DNA of 64,000 bases from Paulownia fortunei (taxonomy: Eukaryota; Streptophyta; Magnoliopsida; Lamiales; Paulowniaceae), in NCBI GenBank assembly GCA_019321725.1, contig CM033124.1:3968001-4032000 (forward strand), read 5' to 3'. Each line of letters opens with the position of its first letter. Position 1 is the first letter of the stretch. Positions 1-12,967 of this stretch are shown in pieces. Both the position numbers and the translations under genes were made by a program. Below the pieces are notes generated by a model that was given only the letters and a program-made list of their open reading frames with translations, had not been told where the DNA came from and did not search any database.

Positions 1-1052
1 AAAGACAAAAGTCTATTTTTTGCTAACAAATAAAGCAACAAAACTTGTTTATAAATTCTAAAAAGTTTTATGTTGTTTTTAGAATTTACAAGTAGTCAGT
101 TTTTTTATAATTAAAATAATTTATGAATTTATATAAACAAAATAGCTCTTAGACTTTATTAACGTTAAAAAAATATAACAAACTGGTTTTAATCATAGTA
201 AACTTAGGTGTTTGTTAAGTTTCATTCATCCTATACTGTTTCAATTTAATTTAATGCAGAGGTGCACCACAGTAGTGGTTGTTTGGTAATCCAGCTGTAT
301 ACTTGTTTTATGGATTAAGATAAAGTGTTTTAATTCGTAAATAATGATATACTTAAAAGTTAGACGTTATATCAAAAAAGTATACACTAATTGTAGCATA
401 TACAAAATTGTAGTCGTTTTAACTTAGAACATATTTAATGTAATTATAATACCACACAAAGTAATAAAAGTGATATTGTGTGTTTCTTAGAAAAGTTTAT
501 AAATATTTAATTATTTTAATTCAAAGCAATTCCATCCGAGATTTTTAATTAGCAAATGCATACTAAAGGTTGTAAGTTGAAAGAGATTTTAGGAATTATA
601 TTAAGGAGTGATGTGCCATAAATCAGGCCTAGTACTTGGATTAGGTATTTGGATCGAACTACCTGATGTGATGAATTAGCATATGGTCTCATGAGGAGTA
701 GATTTAACATTTGAGTTGACCTGAGTTATTTGAGCTAACATGATATGTGAGTTGAGATACATGAGCTATGAAAGAGACAATCTTAATTGAACCCGTTTGG
801 GTTACATTTGAGTAGGTCTCTATGAATGGAACTGACTTCGGCAGGTATGTCTTACTTGAATGCGCCTCTCCCCAACGTATATCTAAGAAAATCCTAGTTA
901 TTGAAATAGAACTGTAGGTTGATTCTATTTAGTATTGGATAAGGGAAGTGAATTCTATTTTAATGAGATTATTGATTTTGATTATATTGTTAGAAATCAT
1001 TTAGTTTTGCAAAAAAAAAAAAAATATAATTTTGCATAAACGTTAAGGCACA
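1..1052. other. AT-rich intergenic DNA, no gene seen
   Basis: No open frame resembling a protein and no structured RNA was recognised. The stretch is AT-rich with short A-runs (one near 1010-1024) and ends at the left LTR-like repeat of the first copia remnant. Confidence 0.5.
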
Positions 1053-1516
1053 AGATTTTAGAATTTCATAATTTTCACAATATCATAATTAAGAAAAAAA
1101 TATATCTTACTCCATGTTAATGTTGAATCTAACAAGAATAAGAATTTATTGGAGAAAATCATATTTCTCTCTTTTGACTCTTTTAATTCTTATATATACT
1201 TTTATGATGGAGATAAAACTATCTATTATTGGGTTAAGAGAGAACCGGCATTTAATTGGTTTTATTTATAATCACACGATCCATCAATGTGTGCAATAAT
1301 TATACAATATCTCTCTATTGATCAATGAGATTTAATGCGTGATAATTATCAAATCATAATTATCTTTTAACTAAATTAAAATATAATTACCTAAAATAAA
1401 ATGATTGACAAGCCACAATTATCTCTAACTAAATTAAAAGATACTTGCCTAAAATAGGACATATGGGACATAAAATATCTAACATTTATTGCTATGATTG
1501 AAGCTTATTAAAGAAG
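1053..1516 (-). repeat. Left (3') LTR-like repeat of copia remnant 1
   Basis: Closely matches 4213-4662 in the same orientation, from the shared 'cataattttcacaatatcat' through 'attgctatgattgaagctt'. A 61-codon frame present in both copies is a by-product of the repeat. Weaker similarity may continue to about 1590. Confidence 0.55.
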
Positions 1517-1537
1517 GAAATTGAATCCCTTTACGAT

Positions 1538-1951
1538 TCAATTAGGGAAATTTTTTCCCAAACAAGTATATTTTATGATTTCCCAAATAGGTATATGAAT
1601 GACGAATTGTCCAGTTTCATCATATTTTTCATAATTTTCACCACCTCTATGATACCTGATAATTTTCCAATTTTTATCTAATTGTCTTTCAACCTCATTA
1701 ATAAACACCTCCAAGGCATCTAATGATTGAGATTTATCATGCAACAAATAGACATAACCATAATGTGAAAAATCATCAACAAAGGTGATAATGTACATTT
1801 TTCCACCAAAAGATGGAACATAAAAAAATCTACATATATCAATGTGTATAAGTTTAAGTTGTGTGCTTCTTGTAACTGCTTTCATAATTGTGTGATTTGT
1901 GTGTTTTCCCTTAATACAATCCATACAAATACCAAGATCAGTAAAATCCAA
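1538..1951 (-). pseudogene. Copia integrase core fragment
   Basis: The reading frame contains the end of the zinc-binding region (CMDCIKGKHTNHT), then LKLIHIDICRFF and the hallmark YIITFVDDFSHYGYVYLL, which is the first catalytic Asp region of a copia rve integrase. It continues to a degraded second-Asp region (about RGGENYEKY) and stops before the catalytic Glu. It is a broken internal piece of a polyprotein and not an independent gene. Confidence 0.75.
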
Positions 1952-2093
1952 ATCATGAAGAATTTCATTCTTAACTAATCTTTGTATTCTTCCTTTAGAT
2001 ATGTGACATAAGCTTTTATGTCATAAGTAAGTAGAATTTTCATCCACTAAACCACGTTTAGTGCCAACATTATTATGCAAGGTCAATAGAGTT

Positions 2094-2366
2094 TCAACAA
2101 AAAAGATTATCAAATTTTAATTTATATAAACCATCACAAAAAATACCAGAACTAATAAAATGATTGTGTTTAAACAAATTGAAACATCCATTTTCAAATT
2201 TAAAGAAGTATCCAATTATATCAAGTTTAGGTAAAGAAACTAAATTGCGAAAAATAGAAGAAACATAAAGAGTTTGAAAAAGATCTAAATAATGTCCATC
2301 ATCTAAAATTAAATGATATGTTCCGATGGCTTCAACGGGAGCTTTGACTCTATTTCCCATGTACAT
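2094..2366 (-). pseudogene. Copia protease/pre-integrase fragment
   Basis: The frame reads MGNRVKAPVEAIGTYHLIL, then LYVSSIFRNLVSLPKLD and a C-terminal FKHNHFISSGIFCDGLYKL. This pattern matches the stretch between aspartic protease and the pre-integrase HxxLGH region in plant copia polyproteins. The DTG active site itself was not found intact. It lies immediately upstream, in transcript order, of the integrase fragment. Confidence 0.65.
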
Positions 2367-2509
2367 AAAAAATTTATTTGGGTTTATGATTTAGGTCGTA
2401 AGGAATCCTTACATCGTATTTGAAACATGAGTGATACAATCAAAATTAATCCATCAAGTATTATAAGGAACTTCTACCAAATTTAATTTGAAATGTACGA
2501 AAGCACTAG

Positions 2510-3300
2510 GCTTACCTTTCTTTTCAAACTATGCTTTACGTTTCAGACAATCTTTCTGATAGTGTCCAGACTTTTCGCAGAAACAACACGTATCATTCTT
2601 TCGTTTCTTCTTGTGGATTTAGGCAGATAACCCATTAATCTTTAGTGGTTCTTTATTGCTCTTTCCATTCTTCTTTGTTGGTCTTTTTTTAGCTTCGAAC
2701 TGACCTACGAGATTAGTTGAGTGAATACCTTGCTTCTTAAGCCTTGCCTCATCCTGAATAAACGTACTTTGCAATTCAGTCACGCTCCCTTTATTTTTTA
2801 TGGTGTTATAATTAATTTGGAATGAACTGTATGCAGGAGGTCATGAGTTAATGATAAACTGAACAAGAAAATTATCACTCACTTTCAATCCTATATATCC
2901 CAATTTATAGTGGTTAGCGTACCCATTAGTATTCTAACAACTGACTTAACAACAAAATCAATCTGAGAATGATCTTCCACAAACTTCATCAATTTCTTAG
3001 TACTATCAATTTTGGGAATTGTTAACATAATATTATCTGTTACTGTCATCTACATAAGCATAAGACTTAGTCTGTTAGATCTTTCCCAAACCTTATGGAA
3101 AGATCATTGTACAAAATTGCTAGTATCATTAATAGCAGCGGACTTATCAGCAGTAAGTGCCTAATCAAGATCCAAAACACCTTGGTGAAACTGGACTTGT
3201 TCGAACCATTTAGAAAAATTAAGCCCATTAAACTTCATAATAGATGAGACCTATGAATGAAGAGAGACAGAAATATGCACTGCAAAGTGCATAAAATGCT
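2510..3300 (-). pseudogene. Copia gag remnant with CCHC zinc knuckle
   Basis: Minus-strand translation at 2547-2588 gives CCFCEKSGHYQKDC, a CX2CX4HX4C nucleocapsid knuckle. Near 3190-3255 it gives MKFNGLNFSKWFEQVQFHQG, a typical copia gag beginning. Stops and frame changes interrupt the space between, so gag is not translatable as a unit. Confidence 0.6.
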
Positions 3301-4212
3301 CATAAATTAATGCTTTAAGTTTTAAACTTAAACACATAATGCAGATTCTGACATTGATATTCATAAAGATAATAAATGTATATTGAAGTTCTCCTTTGGG
3401 TGATCCAACATTGTACTACATAACGTAAGTGATGCTAGAATTTAATTTCATATAATTGGTAATTAAATATACTCCAATTACACTTGTTTGCTATCTTTGG
3501 ATGTACTAAACATATTTAATCAAGTACATCAATTATCCACAATCATGCTCATAGTTATAAAATAACTTATCAACTTTTGGGTGATCCTTAAATATTCTAT
3601 AATCAATGAACTTCAATATACCAATTATAAAATATATATCATCACGTCATCTCAATTAATAACATCACATAATTATGGGCAATTGAATTTTATTTATTTT
3701 GACATTTAGATTAAATATAATTATAATTATAAATAAAATTTCAAATTTTCTTATTGAACAAAATCCTAAATATACACTAAAATAATTTTCCATATTGAAT
3801 AAAATCCTAAATATACACTACGACAAATTTACGTACACCATTTAAATCAATAACTTACTAATATTAAATTAAATAAAATCCTAAAATACACATAAGTTTA
3901 TTTTCTAAATTATGATCTTATATCAACTACTTATATAGAATATACATAGTCAATAAATAGTAAATATTATTTTTCACATATATCATTTACATAAATAAAA
4001 TGCTAATATTGAATATAATTATAATTAAAATCACAAAATTTCATATTAAATATAAAACATCAATTAATAATTTATACACATGAACATAATATATGAGTGT
4101 GAATATACCATGGCATATGCACATGTGTGTGTGTATATATATATATATATCAACATAGGATTTTAATAATTGAAATTAGTTTTCAGCAACAATTCGATTG
4201 AAATTTCAATTA

Positions 4213-4662
4213 AAATTTTAAAACTTCATAATTTTCACAATATCATAATTAAGAGAAAAATATATTTTGCTCCATGTTAATGTTGAATCCAACCAAAAGA
4301 AGAATGTATTGGAGAAAATCGTATTTCTCTTTCTTGACTCTTTTAGTTCTTATGTATATTTTTCTAATGAAGAGAAAACTATCGATTAGTGGGTTGAGGA
4401 AGAACCGACTTTTAATTGACTTTATTTATATTCATACAGTCCATCAACGTGTACAATAATTAAAAAATATCTCTTTATTAATTAATAAAATTTGACACGT
4501 AGTAATTATCAAACTATAATTATCTTTTAACTAAATCAAAATATAATTATTTAAAATAAGATGATTGCCAAAATACAATTATTCTTAACTAAATTAAAAG
4601 ATACTTGCCTAAAATAGAACACATAGGATATATTGCTATGATTGAAGCTTATTAAAGAATGA
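4213..4662 (-). repeat. Right (5') LTR-like repeat of copia remnant 1
   Basis: Direct repeat of 1053-1516; see that entry. It lies upstream, in transcript order, of the gag start by roughly 900 bases. No tRNA-complementary primer site was recognised at its inner edge. A short GT/AT microsatellite (about 4125-4150) lies just inside. Confidence 0.5.
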
Positions 4663-5689
4663 TGGACGAATTTTCCCCAGATATATTTTATGATTTCTCT
4701 AGTATTCAAGCATTATATTTTTAGAATATTTTGTCGATTTAGGCATTAGAGAATTTTCATTTAGACAACCACGATACCCATAATCTTTGTAATTTGCAGG
4801 TGTTTATTGCAAGTAAAGTGAAAAAATTGATTGTTGGATTGATTATTCTTGGTACGTGTAATGATATGCAACAAGTATAAAATACACCTCAAGAAATTGT
4901 GTTTAAGCAGATATGAGAGCTTAGAGATTTTGTATATTACATAATTAAAAACTCAAACCAAAATTAACTATGTGTGGAATTAGGATTTCACTGAGAAAAA
5001 AGAAAATTCTTAAAAAATAAAGCACTATGTTGAATTACTTCAAGTAAGTAGAAAATTTTTCACTAACATTTTAAGTGAAATTCATGGTCCAAAATTAACT
5101 TTAATTCTTTAAAACAAATAAAATAGTGAATAAGTTATCTCTCTTGTACACTATTTCAATTATATTTACTTGAGTATTTTCCAAATATCTTGAATTTTTC
5201 AAAGAAACAAAACAAAGGCCAAAAATTAGCATAATCCTTTTGCCGTTCCAAGATAAATGTTCATTGAAACAACGTGATATTTTCTCTTCGAAACTTAATT
5301 GTAGATGAGAATTCTTTTGACATAATTGAAACTGTAATCAATATGTTAAGAATTATTTCAGTAACTATTATACTACTGCCATCCCATTGTATTTTGGGAG
5401 GGAAGTGTTAATATGCTAAAAAAATTGTTTACCTTTTACATGTCAACATGAGATTAAGCATCTGGGTTAGTTGGTTATTTCCCATCCATGATAAGACTAA
5501 CGAAATAACTTAGGATTTTTTTGCCCATCAATGATAAGACTAAGGAAATAACTTCCACTTTTACACATGATAACTAGAGCCTAATTTATGGTGATATCAA
5601 CATAAATGGTTTTGACTTATGAAATAAGTCGTGGATCATGAATTAGATGCAACGAGTGTGTCACATAAGATGGGTTTTTGAAACACCAT
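4663..5689. other. Intergenic DNA, nothing recognised
   Basis: AT-rich sequence between two retroelement remnants. No coding similarity was visible on either strand. Confidence 0.4.
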
Positions 5690-6756
5690 ACCCCATATCA
5701 ACAGTTGCAGAAGGAGTGTGAATAGTTTATATGTATGGTCTTAATTAATTTCTTCTTATCACCATTAACTTAATTGACTAGTACAGCATCTACTTTAATT
5801 TTTCGTTTGTAGACCCACTTGTAGCTAATGGAAACGATTTTCGTCGGTGAATCCACAAATGCTCATACCTTGTTGAAATATATAGAGTTCATTTCATATT
5901 GCATGACTGTTAACCATCTTTCCTGAATTGATGATAAATATTGCTTCTCTATAATTTCTTAGGCCAAGATCCAAAAAATAATGTCATTGTTATTTTCTAA
6001 CAAGAAGCTATTACTTTTAAGTCTCTTTGAGATCATCTCGAATCTCCTAAAAGATTGTGTACTTGAGTGTTAGTTATGATTAAGTACCATTGCCTCATAT
6101 GTGACAACTTGTAGTTCTTGAACCTTTTCAAGTTTCACGACTTCATTATTTTTATCTAATAAATACCTTTTTTCAAATAAGGTGACATTCCTCAAAACAA
6201 ATACCTTTTTTCAAATATAATACCCACAATATCTACTAAAATCATAACAGACTTATTTATGAACAATATATTTAATGATAATTAAAGGATAATATGATCA
6301 TTAAAAATAATGTTATTTCATTCATACCATTCATTTCTAATTAACAAGCATAGGACTAAAATCAAGCAGTGAATAATGATTCCATTATTTTTTTTCCTAG
6401 TACATACCAAGTATAAGAATGCTACTTCAATATAATTTATTTTTCATCATCATTCTATTTTTAAAATCATTCCATTCCTACCTTGTTCTGTTCATGTAAA
6501 CCAATCACCCCTTAGGTAATTATACAAGGGATTTTAGCCACAGCACCGACTTTAATGGCATTTGTTCAATTAGATAGTTGTTTCCAGTGTATAACCCTAG
6601 AATAAAATAGGAAGGCTAATGAAACTCATCATAGATCAAACCATGCTAATATGTTTTAATTCCTTCCCTCGACTACCCCATTGAGTTGAGACATGCTAGG
6701 TGGAGTCCACTACGAGAGAATCACATTCTCTCTTAGATAATCAAGAAACTCATCGC

Positions 6757-7460
6757 CTAAGTATTCACTCCTTGATTGGATTGAATAACTTTAATACTTT
6801 GGGCGATTTGATTCTCTAATTCATATCTGAACTCCTCAGACCTTTCAAAGGTTTCAAACTTATATCTCAATAGATACACATACACATACCTAGAGTAGTC
6901 GTCAGTAAAGGTAATGAAGTAAAAATAATTTCCTCGTGCACTAATAATTAGTGGACCGTATACAACTATATGAATCAAGTCCAAAGGATTAGGGGCTCGC
7001 TCACCATTTGTCTCATAAATGGCGATCTGATCATCTTTTTCTTGAGGTAAGATTCACAAATTGGCACCTCTTGCGAGTTCGTAAGGTCAAGCAAATGTGT
7101 CATCTTATGAACTCTTTCCTTATAGACAAGACCTAATCTAGCATGCCACAAGTATGCATTATCTTGATTATTCAATTTTCTTTTGTTATTACTTTATTGA
7201 ATATGCAAAATAGTATTTTGGAGATATGAAATATTTGCTAATATACCAACATAAATCAATTGAGAACCCTTAAAAATGGAATAATTTTCATTTTTTATTA
7301 ATAAAGAAAAACCCTCTCTAACTAAAATGGGGTTGTAGATGATGTTCTTAATCAATTCAGGTCTGTATAAGCAATTATTTAAAACTTTCCTTTTACTATC
7401 GCCCAATGCTAAGTGGATGGTCCCTATGGCTAATGCAGTAGCATTTGTTCCATTCTTCAT
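6757..7460 (-). pseudogene. Copia pol remnant (protease side, pre-integrase, integrase)
   Basis: Frame 7194-7460 shows AIGTIHLALGDSKRKVLNNC, the conserved post-protease strand. Frame 6975-7175 shows DNAYLWHARLGLVYKERVHK, which is the GAG pre-integrase motif (LWHxRLGH). Frame 6757-6984 shows DLIHIVVYGPL and YFITFTDDYSRYVYVYLL, the integrase first-Asp region, followed by the start of the second-Asp segment (VIQSNQG). The three pieces lie in order but in shifted frames, consistent with a dead copy. Confidence 0.7.
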
Positions 7461-7914
7461 TTTTGTTCAATATTCACTCCATCTTCTTATAATGTATGTC
7501 AACTTACAAAAGGAATAAATTCTCAATGCCTAATACCACTCTCATTACATAAAAAAAAAAAAACTTTAGACCAATTCTAATGAGAAGGTACATAAGAGAG
7601 ACAAAGAGAGAGAGAATTTATGTTTAGAGTACAAGGAGAAAATACGAGACAAATAGGCCTTATTTTAATCAAAATCCAAAAATCACATCAAAATAAATCA
7701 ATCACATTGGCATAGCTCCATGATCATCCAATCACATTTAAACAAGTCATCATATGATAGGAAAATATGTAATTTTATTGATTACATTTTGTGTAGTTTT
7801 TTCAAATTTGGGATCAATAATTTTGTTTTTTCATGACATTTTATTTTCATAAAATTAACTTTTAATGTCAAAAATTAAGTGCAACGTTTTCATGTCGAAA
7901 CAGAACATATAATG

Positions 7915-8400
7915 GCCTGAGACCATTGCCTAATGGGTGACTATCACCCATTGGGTGGCAATGCGCTCCAAGCACCCATTGGGTGCTAGCACTCACTAGA
8001 TAGAATGCCCAGTGATGGGGTGATGGGTAGCTTGTGTCCTAGTGCCTAAGCATTGGGGACATTACCCCCTCCCATTATGTGGGTGCGACCTACAGCGGGT
8101 AACTCATTAGGTCACCATTTTCTTGTCTAAGAAATCTTGATTTTTATAAATTTCTCATTTCTTGATCAAGAAATTTTTAAAAATTTGATTTAAGAAAATA
8201 ATTTTCTTGATCAAGAAATCAACTTTCTTAATATATTTTTATTCTTGATTTCAATTGTCGCTAAATATTTTTTTTCTTGATACCAAGTCACAACCCATCG
8301 GGCCCCAAACACTCTGCCTAAACTAGCTATGTGATGGGTGTGCATAGCCAGCACCTTGTCGGGTCTCGCAGCGCCCAATTTGGGTGCTAGGCTTTCTCCC
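7915..8400. repeat. Clustered CACCCATTGGGTG-type palindromes
   Basis: The segment is much more GC-rich than its surroundings and repeats hairpin-forming words. Near 7945-7960 and 7975-7990 it reads CACCCATTGGGTG, whose arms CACCCA and TGGGTG are exact complements around one base. Variants such as 'gtgatgggtgtgcatagcc' recur near 8330. It lies where the gag region of copia 2 should be but shows no gag similarity, so it may be a foreign insert. Confidence 0.4.
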
Positions 8401-8638
8401 AATGTCTAGGCTTGTTTTTTATATCCATTCGACATCATATGTCAGGTGGACAAGAGTTTGGATGTGGCAATTCATTTCATTTCGATTTCTTTCATGTTTT
8501 AATATTTAAAAACAACATATAATTCATTCCCAAACAAAGAATTTAATTGATCACTATCCACTGCACTTTTTAATATTCAATTATCATATAATTTGAATAA
8601 ACACAATAGTGAAGGTATTAAAAATGCACAAACCTACA

Positions 8639-8649
8639 CTCTGATACCA
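8639..8649 (-). other. Primer-binding site, initiator tRNA-Met type
   Basis: On the minus strand the bases read TGGTATCAGAG, the canonical start of the plant LTR-retrotransposon primer site complementary to initiator tRNA-Met. One base separates it from the proposed LTR end (...CTCGGCA). This fixes the orientation of copia 2. Confidence 0.7.
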
Positions 8650-8650
8650 T

Positions 8651-10618
8651 TGCCGAGTTTGCATATTTCAAAAAACTTTAATGCATAGGAAATTAATTTT
8701 TTTAATAATTAAAATAAAAACACATCATATAATAATTTGAATCCCTGAACCATCGTGATTCAATCAGTTCTGTCTTTTCTAATACCTAGTGTAGGAAAGA
8801 GTTTCGTAAACCTTTATGTAATTCGCTTTCTGATGTAGAAGATGTATCAAACGACTCAAGTCGTTGTCTCACCGAGATTAAATCAATGAGTACCCCTTCA
8901 TAGGAAATGAATTGTCTTCTAGGATCTCAAGCGTTATCTTTTTAATTTTATTCAAACCTTGTATATTCATACGTGGTTGCTTCTATGTTAGTAGAAACTA
9001 ACCCGACGATTCTATCCTAGATTTTAAGGCATGAACAAAAATACAACTATTGTGTATTTGGGGTGTGGATTATTAACTCTTGATTCAACCTTTGAAAACA
9101 AGAATAAAGTTGATGGAATAAGCGGATAAGTTGGGATACAAAAGGGAGGATATTTTTATGAAACTTGAAGAAAACAATTTTCACTCAAAAGGAAGAAGGC
9201 CGATTTTTCTTGCTCCAAGGGGGATGAATTTTGGTGTTTTTTCTCTTAAAAAAATTGGTCCCCTTCCTTTCCTTTTGTTGCTCCATAAATCCATTGGCTC
9301 TTACCTCCATCTCCTTTTTAATCTCCATCTCTTTTTTTATCTCCAACTTCCAGTGTTACCACAAGTGTGTTATATTATATCACATGTTGGAATTAAATTC
9401 TAATTAATTCTTTGGCTTTCCTATAAGCCCAAAATCAAATTGGGCTTTGGAACTTATTAGATCTAATTTAATTAGTCGTACTAATATAATTAATTGATTC
9501 AATTAATTAATTAATTAATTTTAATTAGAATTCATAATCCAATTAGATTTAATTAGATGATCTCATCAATTAATTAATTAATTCAATAATTAAATTTATC
9601 AAAGCCCCATTTAACTATACTAAGTAATTTAGTCCAATACTTGGATTACCTTTTAGGAAAGATATGAACTTCTCTAAATTTGTGTATAATTCTTTAGATT
9701 CGTCAACAAGCTAATAGTGGGCTCACAACTCTTATAACTTAATTAAATAATTAATTATTTTGATTAATTAATTTTTTTAAAATTAATCAATTATTTTCAA
9801 GAACTCATAAATCATGATTAGCATCTAGCAATACTGTATAAAAACCTAGTCTTAGGTAAAGAAACAAACCTTTTTAATTATAAATACCATATAAGTATGG
9901 TACCTGCATCAACAAAATTATCCTTTCCTTGTAGCATGACTTAATGATGCAATTAGAAAATTAAATTCTAATTCCTATCCAACTTTACGCAGTGATTTAC
10001 AAAGTCAAGTATTATGAAAAATATGGGATATTCATTTACTCATATATAGATAACAGATCATTTATTGATTACTTATTAACCTCTATAAATGAAGTTATGG
10101 TACCCAAAGTATTCCTCTTTTGATTGCCATGCAATCAAAAAATAAATCAAAGTAAATAGGTCATGCACAAGGTTACCATAATGCTTTAAATCTAAGGACT
10201 AACCTTGCATTATCATAAGAAAATTTAATATTCGATACACTTATTTATAATTAGGAATTTTCAGGTGGAGTAGTTAAATGTATTTGTTTCTTAACAAACT
10301 CCTGCATATATGTATTAGTGTCACAATATTGATGTCCATGGAACGAAGCATCCTCCAAACCAACATCTTATGAGCGAGTCTTACTGGGTTATCGATGTTC
10401 TGTCTTATAGAACCCTTGACTTGGAACATTTTTAAAACCAAAATCGTATAAATATATTCTATGATCATCATCATATGTGTGACCAAATCCCGTAGTTATG
10501 TATGTTCTAGGGATTTCATCCAATTTACTTAAACGAAATTAAAAAAAATACCTTTATATTAATTTAATTATTTTTACATGAGTACAAAATAGCCAATTTA
10601 ATTGGCTCGCTGACAACA
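8651..10618 (-). repeat. Proposed 5' LTR of copia 2 (about 2 kb)
   Basis: On the minus strand the segment begins TGTTGTCAGCGAGCC and ends ACTCGGCA, one base before the primer-binding site, giving TG...CA ends. The interior has the long non-coding AT-rich character of LTRs in the SIRE/Maximus-like copia group. The open frames inside (9131-9403 and 10274-10486) resemble no protein. The right boundary rests on the terminal TG only; no partner LTR was found to prove it. Confidence 0.4.
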
Positions 10619-12300
10619 AAATAATATTTCGTTAGATATTGATTAATCTAAATTAGTTTCTTTGTGATTTCTTCTCGAAACAATATATTCAAAAAAAAAA
10701 ATCTAAACCAAATTGGCCACCAACTAATTTTAACAATTTCAAACTCAACACTTATTTTTTATAAAGTTACAACTTAAATAATTAATATGTAAACAATGAT
10801 TTACGAGCACTAAACATATGCATTCAAAAAATATATAACAAGTTTGTTTAGATTAAAAAGGGTCTCTTATATAATGATATTTTTTTAGGCATATGATTAA
10901 AATGTATAATGTTTGTTTTTAAGATGCATATATTCATTAAGAGAACCTATATTCTTCCAAATTTACAAATAATTCCTAAAAGAAATATTTGAAAAACAAA
11001 TCTCTTCAACCCATCATAGGTGTCAATCCGATTAATTTTGTGTTTATATTCATGTAGCATATCAAATTCAATAGTATATATTCCTTTTGATTTATAAAAA
11101 TTAATTCAATAATTTTTAGAACAATTTATTTATCACAGCTTAACATTTGTTCAAAATATCTTAGAATATATGGAATTCATTGAACAAGTGGCCTCTTTGT
11201 TGTTTTATTTTCTATCTTCATAATTTGTTACTTGAAATAATTGATTTGGATTTATATAAATTTTATAGAATAAATTGCATTGTAAACAATAGAAAAAAAA
11301 ATTAAGAAAATAATAATAATAATCTTTTGTTTAACTTTATCAATAAAAGTGAAGAAAAATCACATGAACAACTAAATTTAGAGTGAATGAAAACAGAAAA
11401 TTTCAAATTTAAAAAGAAAAGCACAAAGAATTCTATGAAACCAAACAAAAAGAGTACATCCCGAGTTGTCAAGGTCAACAAAAAAATGACTAATGCAATC
11501 AAGAATTTTTAAAATTTTAAGTATAGAGTAAGAATTTACATAGTAAATTGTTACTTATATTTTTAGTATTCAACAATCTCGTCTTTTTCAATATTGTACA
11601 AACGTTTGTTGATCGGTTTAATTTTCATTTATTGTATTTGAATATTTTAATTTATTCAAATGAATAAATTATGATATTTTGAAAATGAATAAAGTTTTGT
11701 TAAATTCCAAAATACGATGTAACAAGAATCAAATTAAAATGTGAACTTATATCCTTCTTTATACTTTTATAACTATATTTTTCTATTATAAATTATATTA
11801 TTTTATATCCAACGCGTATATGTTTTTATTAATATTTTCAAATAAAGTACTAATTGAGGTTAAGTCTAGAAATGATATAAAAATCGAAGTTTTATAAACC
11901 AATATCCAAGTGCAGTAGCGTATTAATATAGTTTAATATTGAAAGTTATGCATTTAGATTTGGAAATATTTCCTCCTTCCCCAAAAAATGGCTCCATTTA
12001 TATTGTTGATAAGTCAATTCAAGGATATTTTAAATGCAAAAAAAAAAAAAAAATAGTCCTTTTTTCAAAAAAAAAATGGAATAAAGTAAATAACATAAAA
12101 ATTTAGATCTAAAAGTTCAATAAAATTGATATAATAAGTTAGCAAAGAATTAAAAATTCCTTTAAAAATAAGATTCGAATCTTAAAAGATTCTTTAAAAA
12201 AAATTAATGAATTCAATACTAGAATGGTAATTAGCATTGTTGTGTCAGTTTTCTTCTTTCTGTTTCATTCCCAACGTCTCAGCTCTTATGCAGAACTTTA
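10619..12300. other. AT-rich intergenic DNA
   Basis: No coding, RNA or clear repeat structure was seen. A-runs and T-runs are frequent; the open frame at 11302-11502 on the minus strand is composed of hydrophobic low-complexity residues and is not supported as a gene. Confidence 0.4.
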
Positions 12301-12967
12301 GAGCTTATTTTGTTTTTTTTTCTTAAATGTTTTTTTTAATTTAAACTATTTCAAATAATAGAATTATGTTTATTCACTTATTTTCAACAAAAATATCATT
12401 TTTTTTATTTCAAGTTTTTTCAGTCAAATCTAAAAATTGAAAATACCCATTTTCTAGGGCTATAGCATTGTTTCAGACTACGATGCCTATTTTGTGAAAA
12501 TAGGATTTACATCATTGATATGATGCTCCATCATTTAAAAATATTTAAAACTACTTATTAAGAAATTAAATAATTATTTCTCCTTCAATCATCATATGGC
12601 CGATATAATATAAATCTATAATAAATTAAATAATAATTTTATATTTTAATATGATTTGAATGATATGACATAAATGAAAAATAGTAGAATCATAAGTTAT
12701 CATTCTTACATTATAGTATGACAATGATTCTTTTGGAAATATTAACACCAAACATGTTTTCATAATTTTTCATATTTCTAGTATAGAAATACATAAATCA
12801 AATACAATTTTATTTTCAACCCTATAAAGTTAGCATTTCTACCTACTAATCAAACATTTTTTTTTTATTTTCACGCCAAAATTAATGCAAATTAAAAAAC
12901 AAAACTCGGTCAAAATGAAAAAAAAATAAATGAATAAATGAGAATGAAAATTAAATCAAACGAGCAC
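12301..12967. mobile_element. PIF/Harbinger-like MITE with TTA target duplication
   Basis: The left end reads GAGCTTATTTTGTTT and the right end, inverted, reads GTGCTCGTTTGATTT, an imperfect terminal inverted repeat of about 15 bases with roughly 10 matches. Each end is flanked by TTA (12298-12300 and 12968-12970), the 3-bp TWA duplication characteristic of PIF/Harbinger elements. The interior is AT-rich and non-coding. Confidence 0.45.

Larger units (their letters stand above)
1053..4662 (-). mobile_element. Decayed Ty1/copia retrotransposon 1 lacking RT and RNase H
   Basis: Two diverged direct repeats (about 1053-1516 and 4213-4662) enclose minus-strand gag and pol remnants. In transcript order (right to left): a gag start reading MKFNGLNFSKW near 3240, a CCHC zinc knuckle near 2570, the protease/pre-integrase region (2094-2366) and the start of an integrase core (1538-1951). 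The left repeat follows the integrase almost at once, so reverse transcriptase and RNase H, which in copia lie after integrase, are missing. Several stops and frame changes break the frame. The LTR reading of the repeats is an inference from their position; exact TG/CA ends were not resolved. Confidence 0.6.
5690..10618 (-). mobile_element. Decayed Ty1/copia retrotransposon 2 with long 5' LTR
   Basis: A minus-strand copia remnant. A primer-binding site complementary to plant initiator tRNA-Met (minus strand TGGTATCAGAG) lies at 8639-8649, next to a proposed long LTR (8651-10618). Downstream are a protease-region piece (7194-7460), a pre-integrase/integrase piece (6757-7175) and a trace of reverse transcriptase near 5770-5870 reading YKWVYKRKIKVDAVL. 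All frames are broken. No left LTR was identified, so the element is probably truncated at its 3' side. Confidence 0.55.

Noticed and set aside
1114..1299. Two similar 61-codon frames (also 4274-4459) that look like a conserved small protein
   Set aside because: They are the same part of two LTR-like repeats; the conservation reflects DNA repeat identity.
9131..9403. 90-codon plus-strand frame
   Set aside because: Lies inside the proposed copia LTR and has only low-complexity hydrophobic residues.
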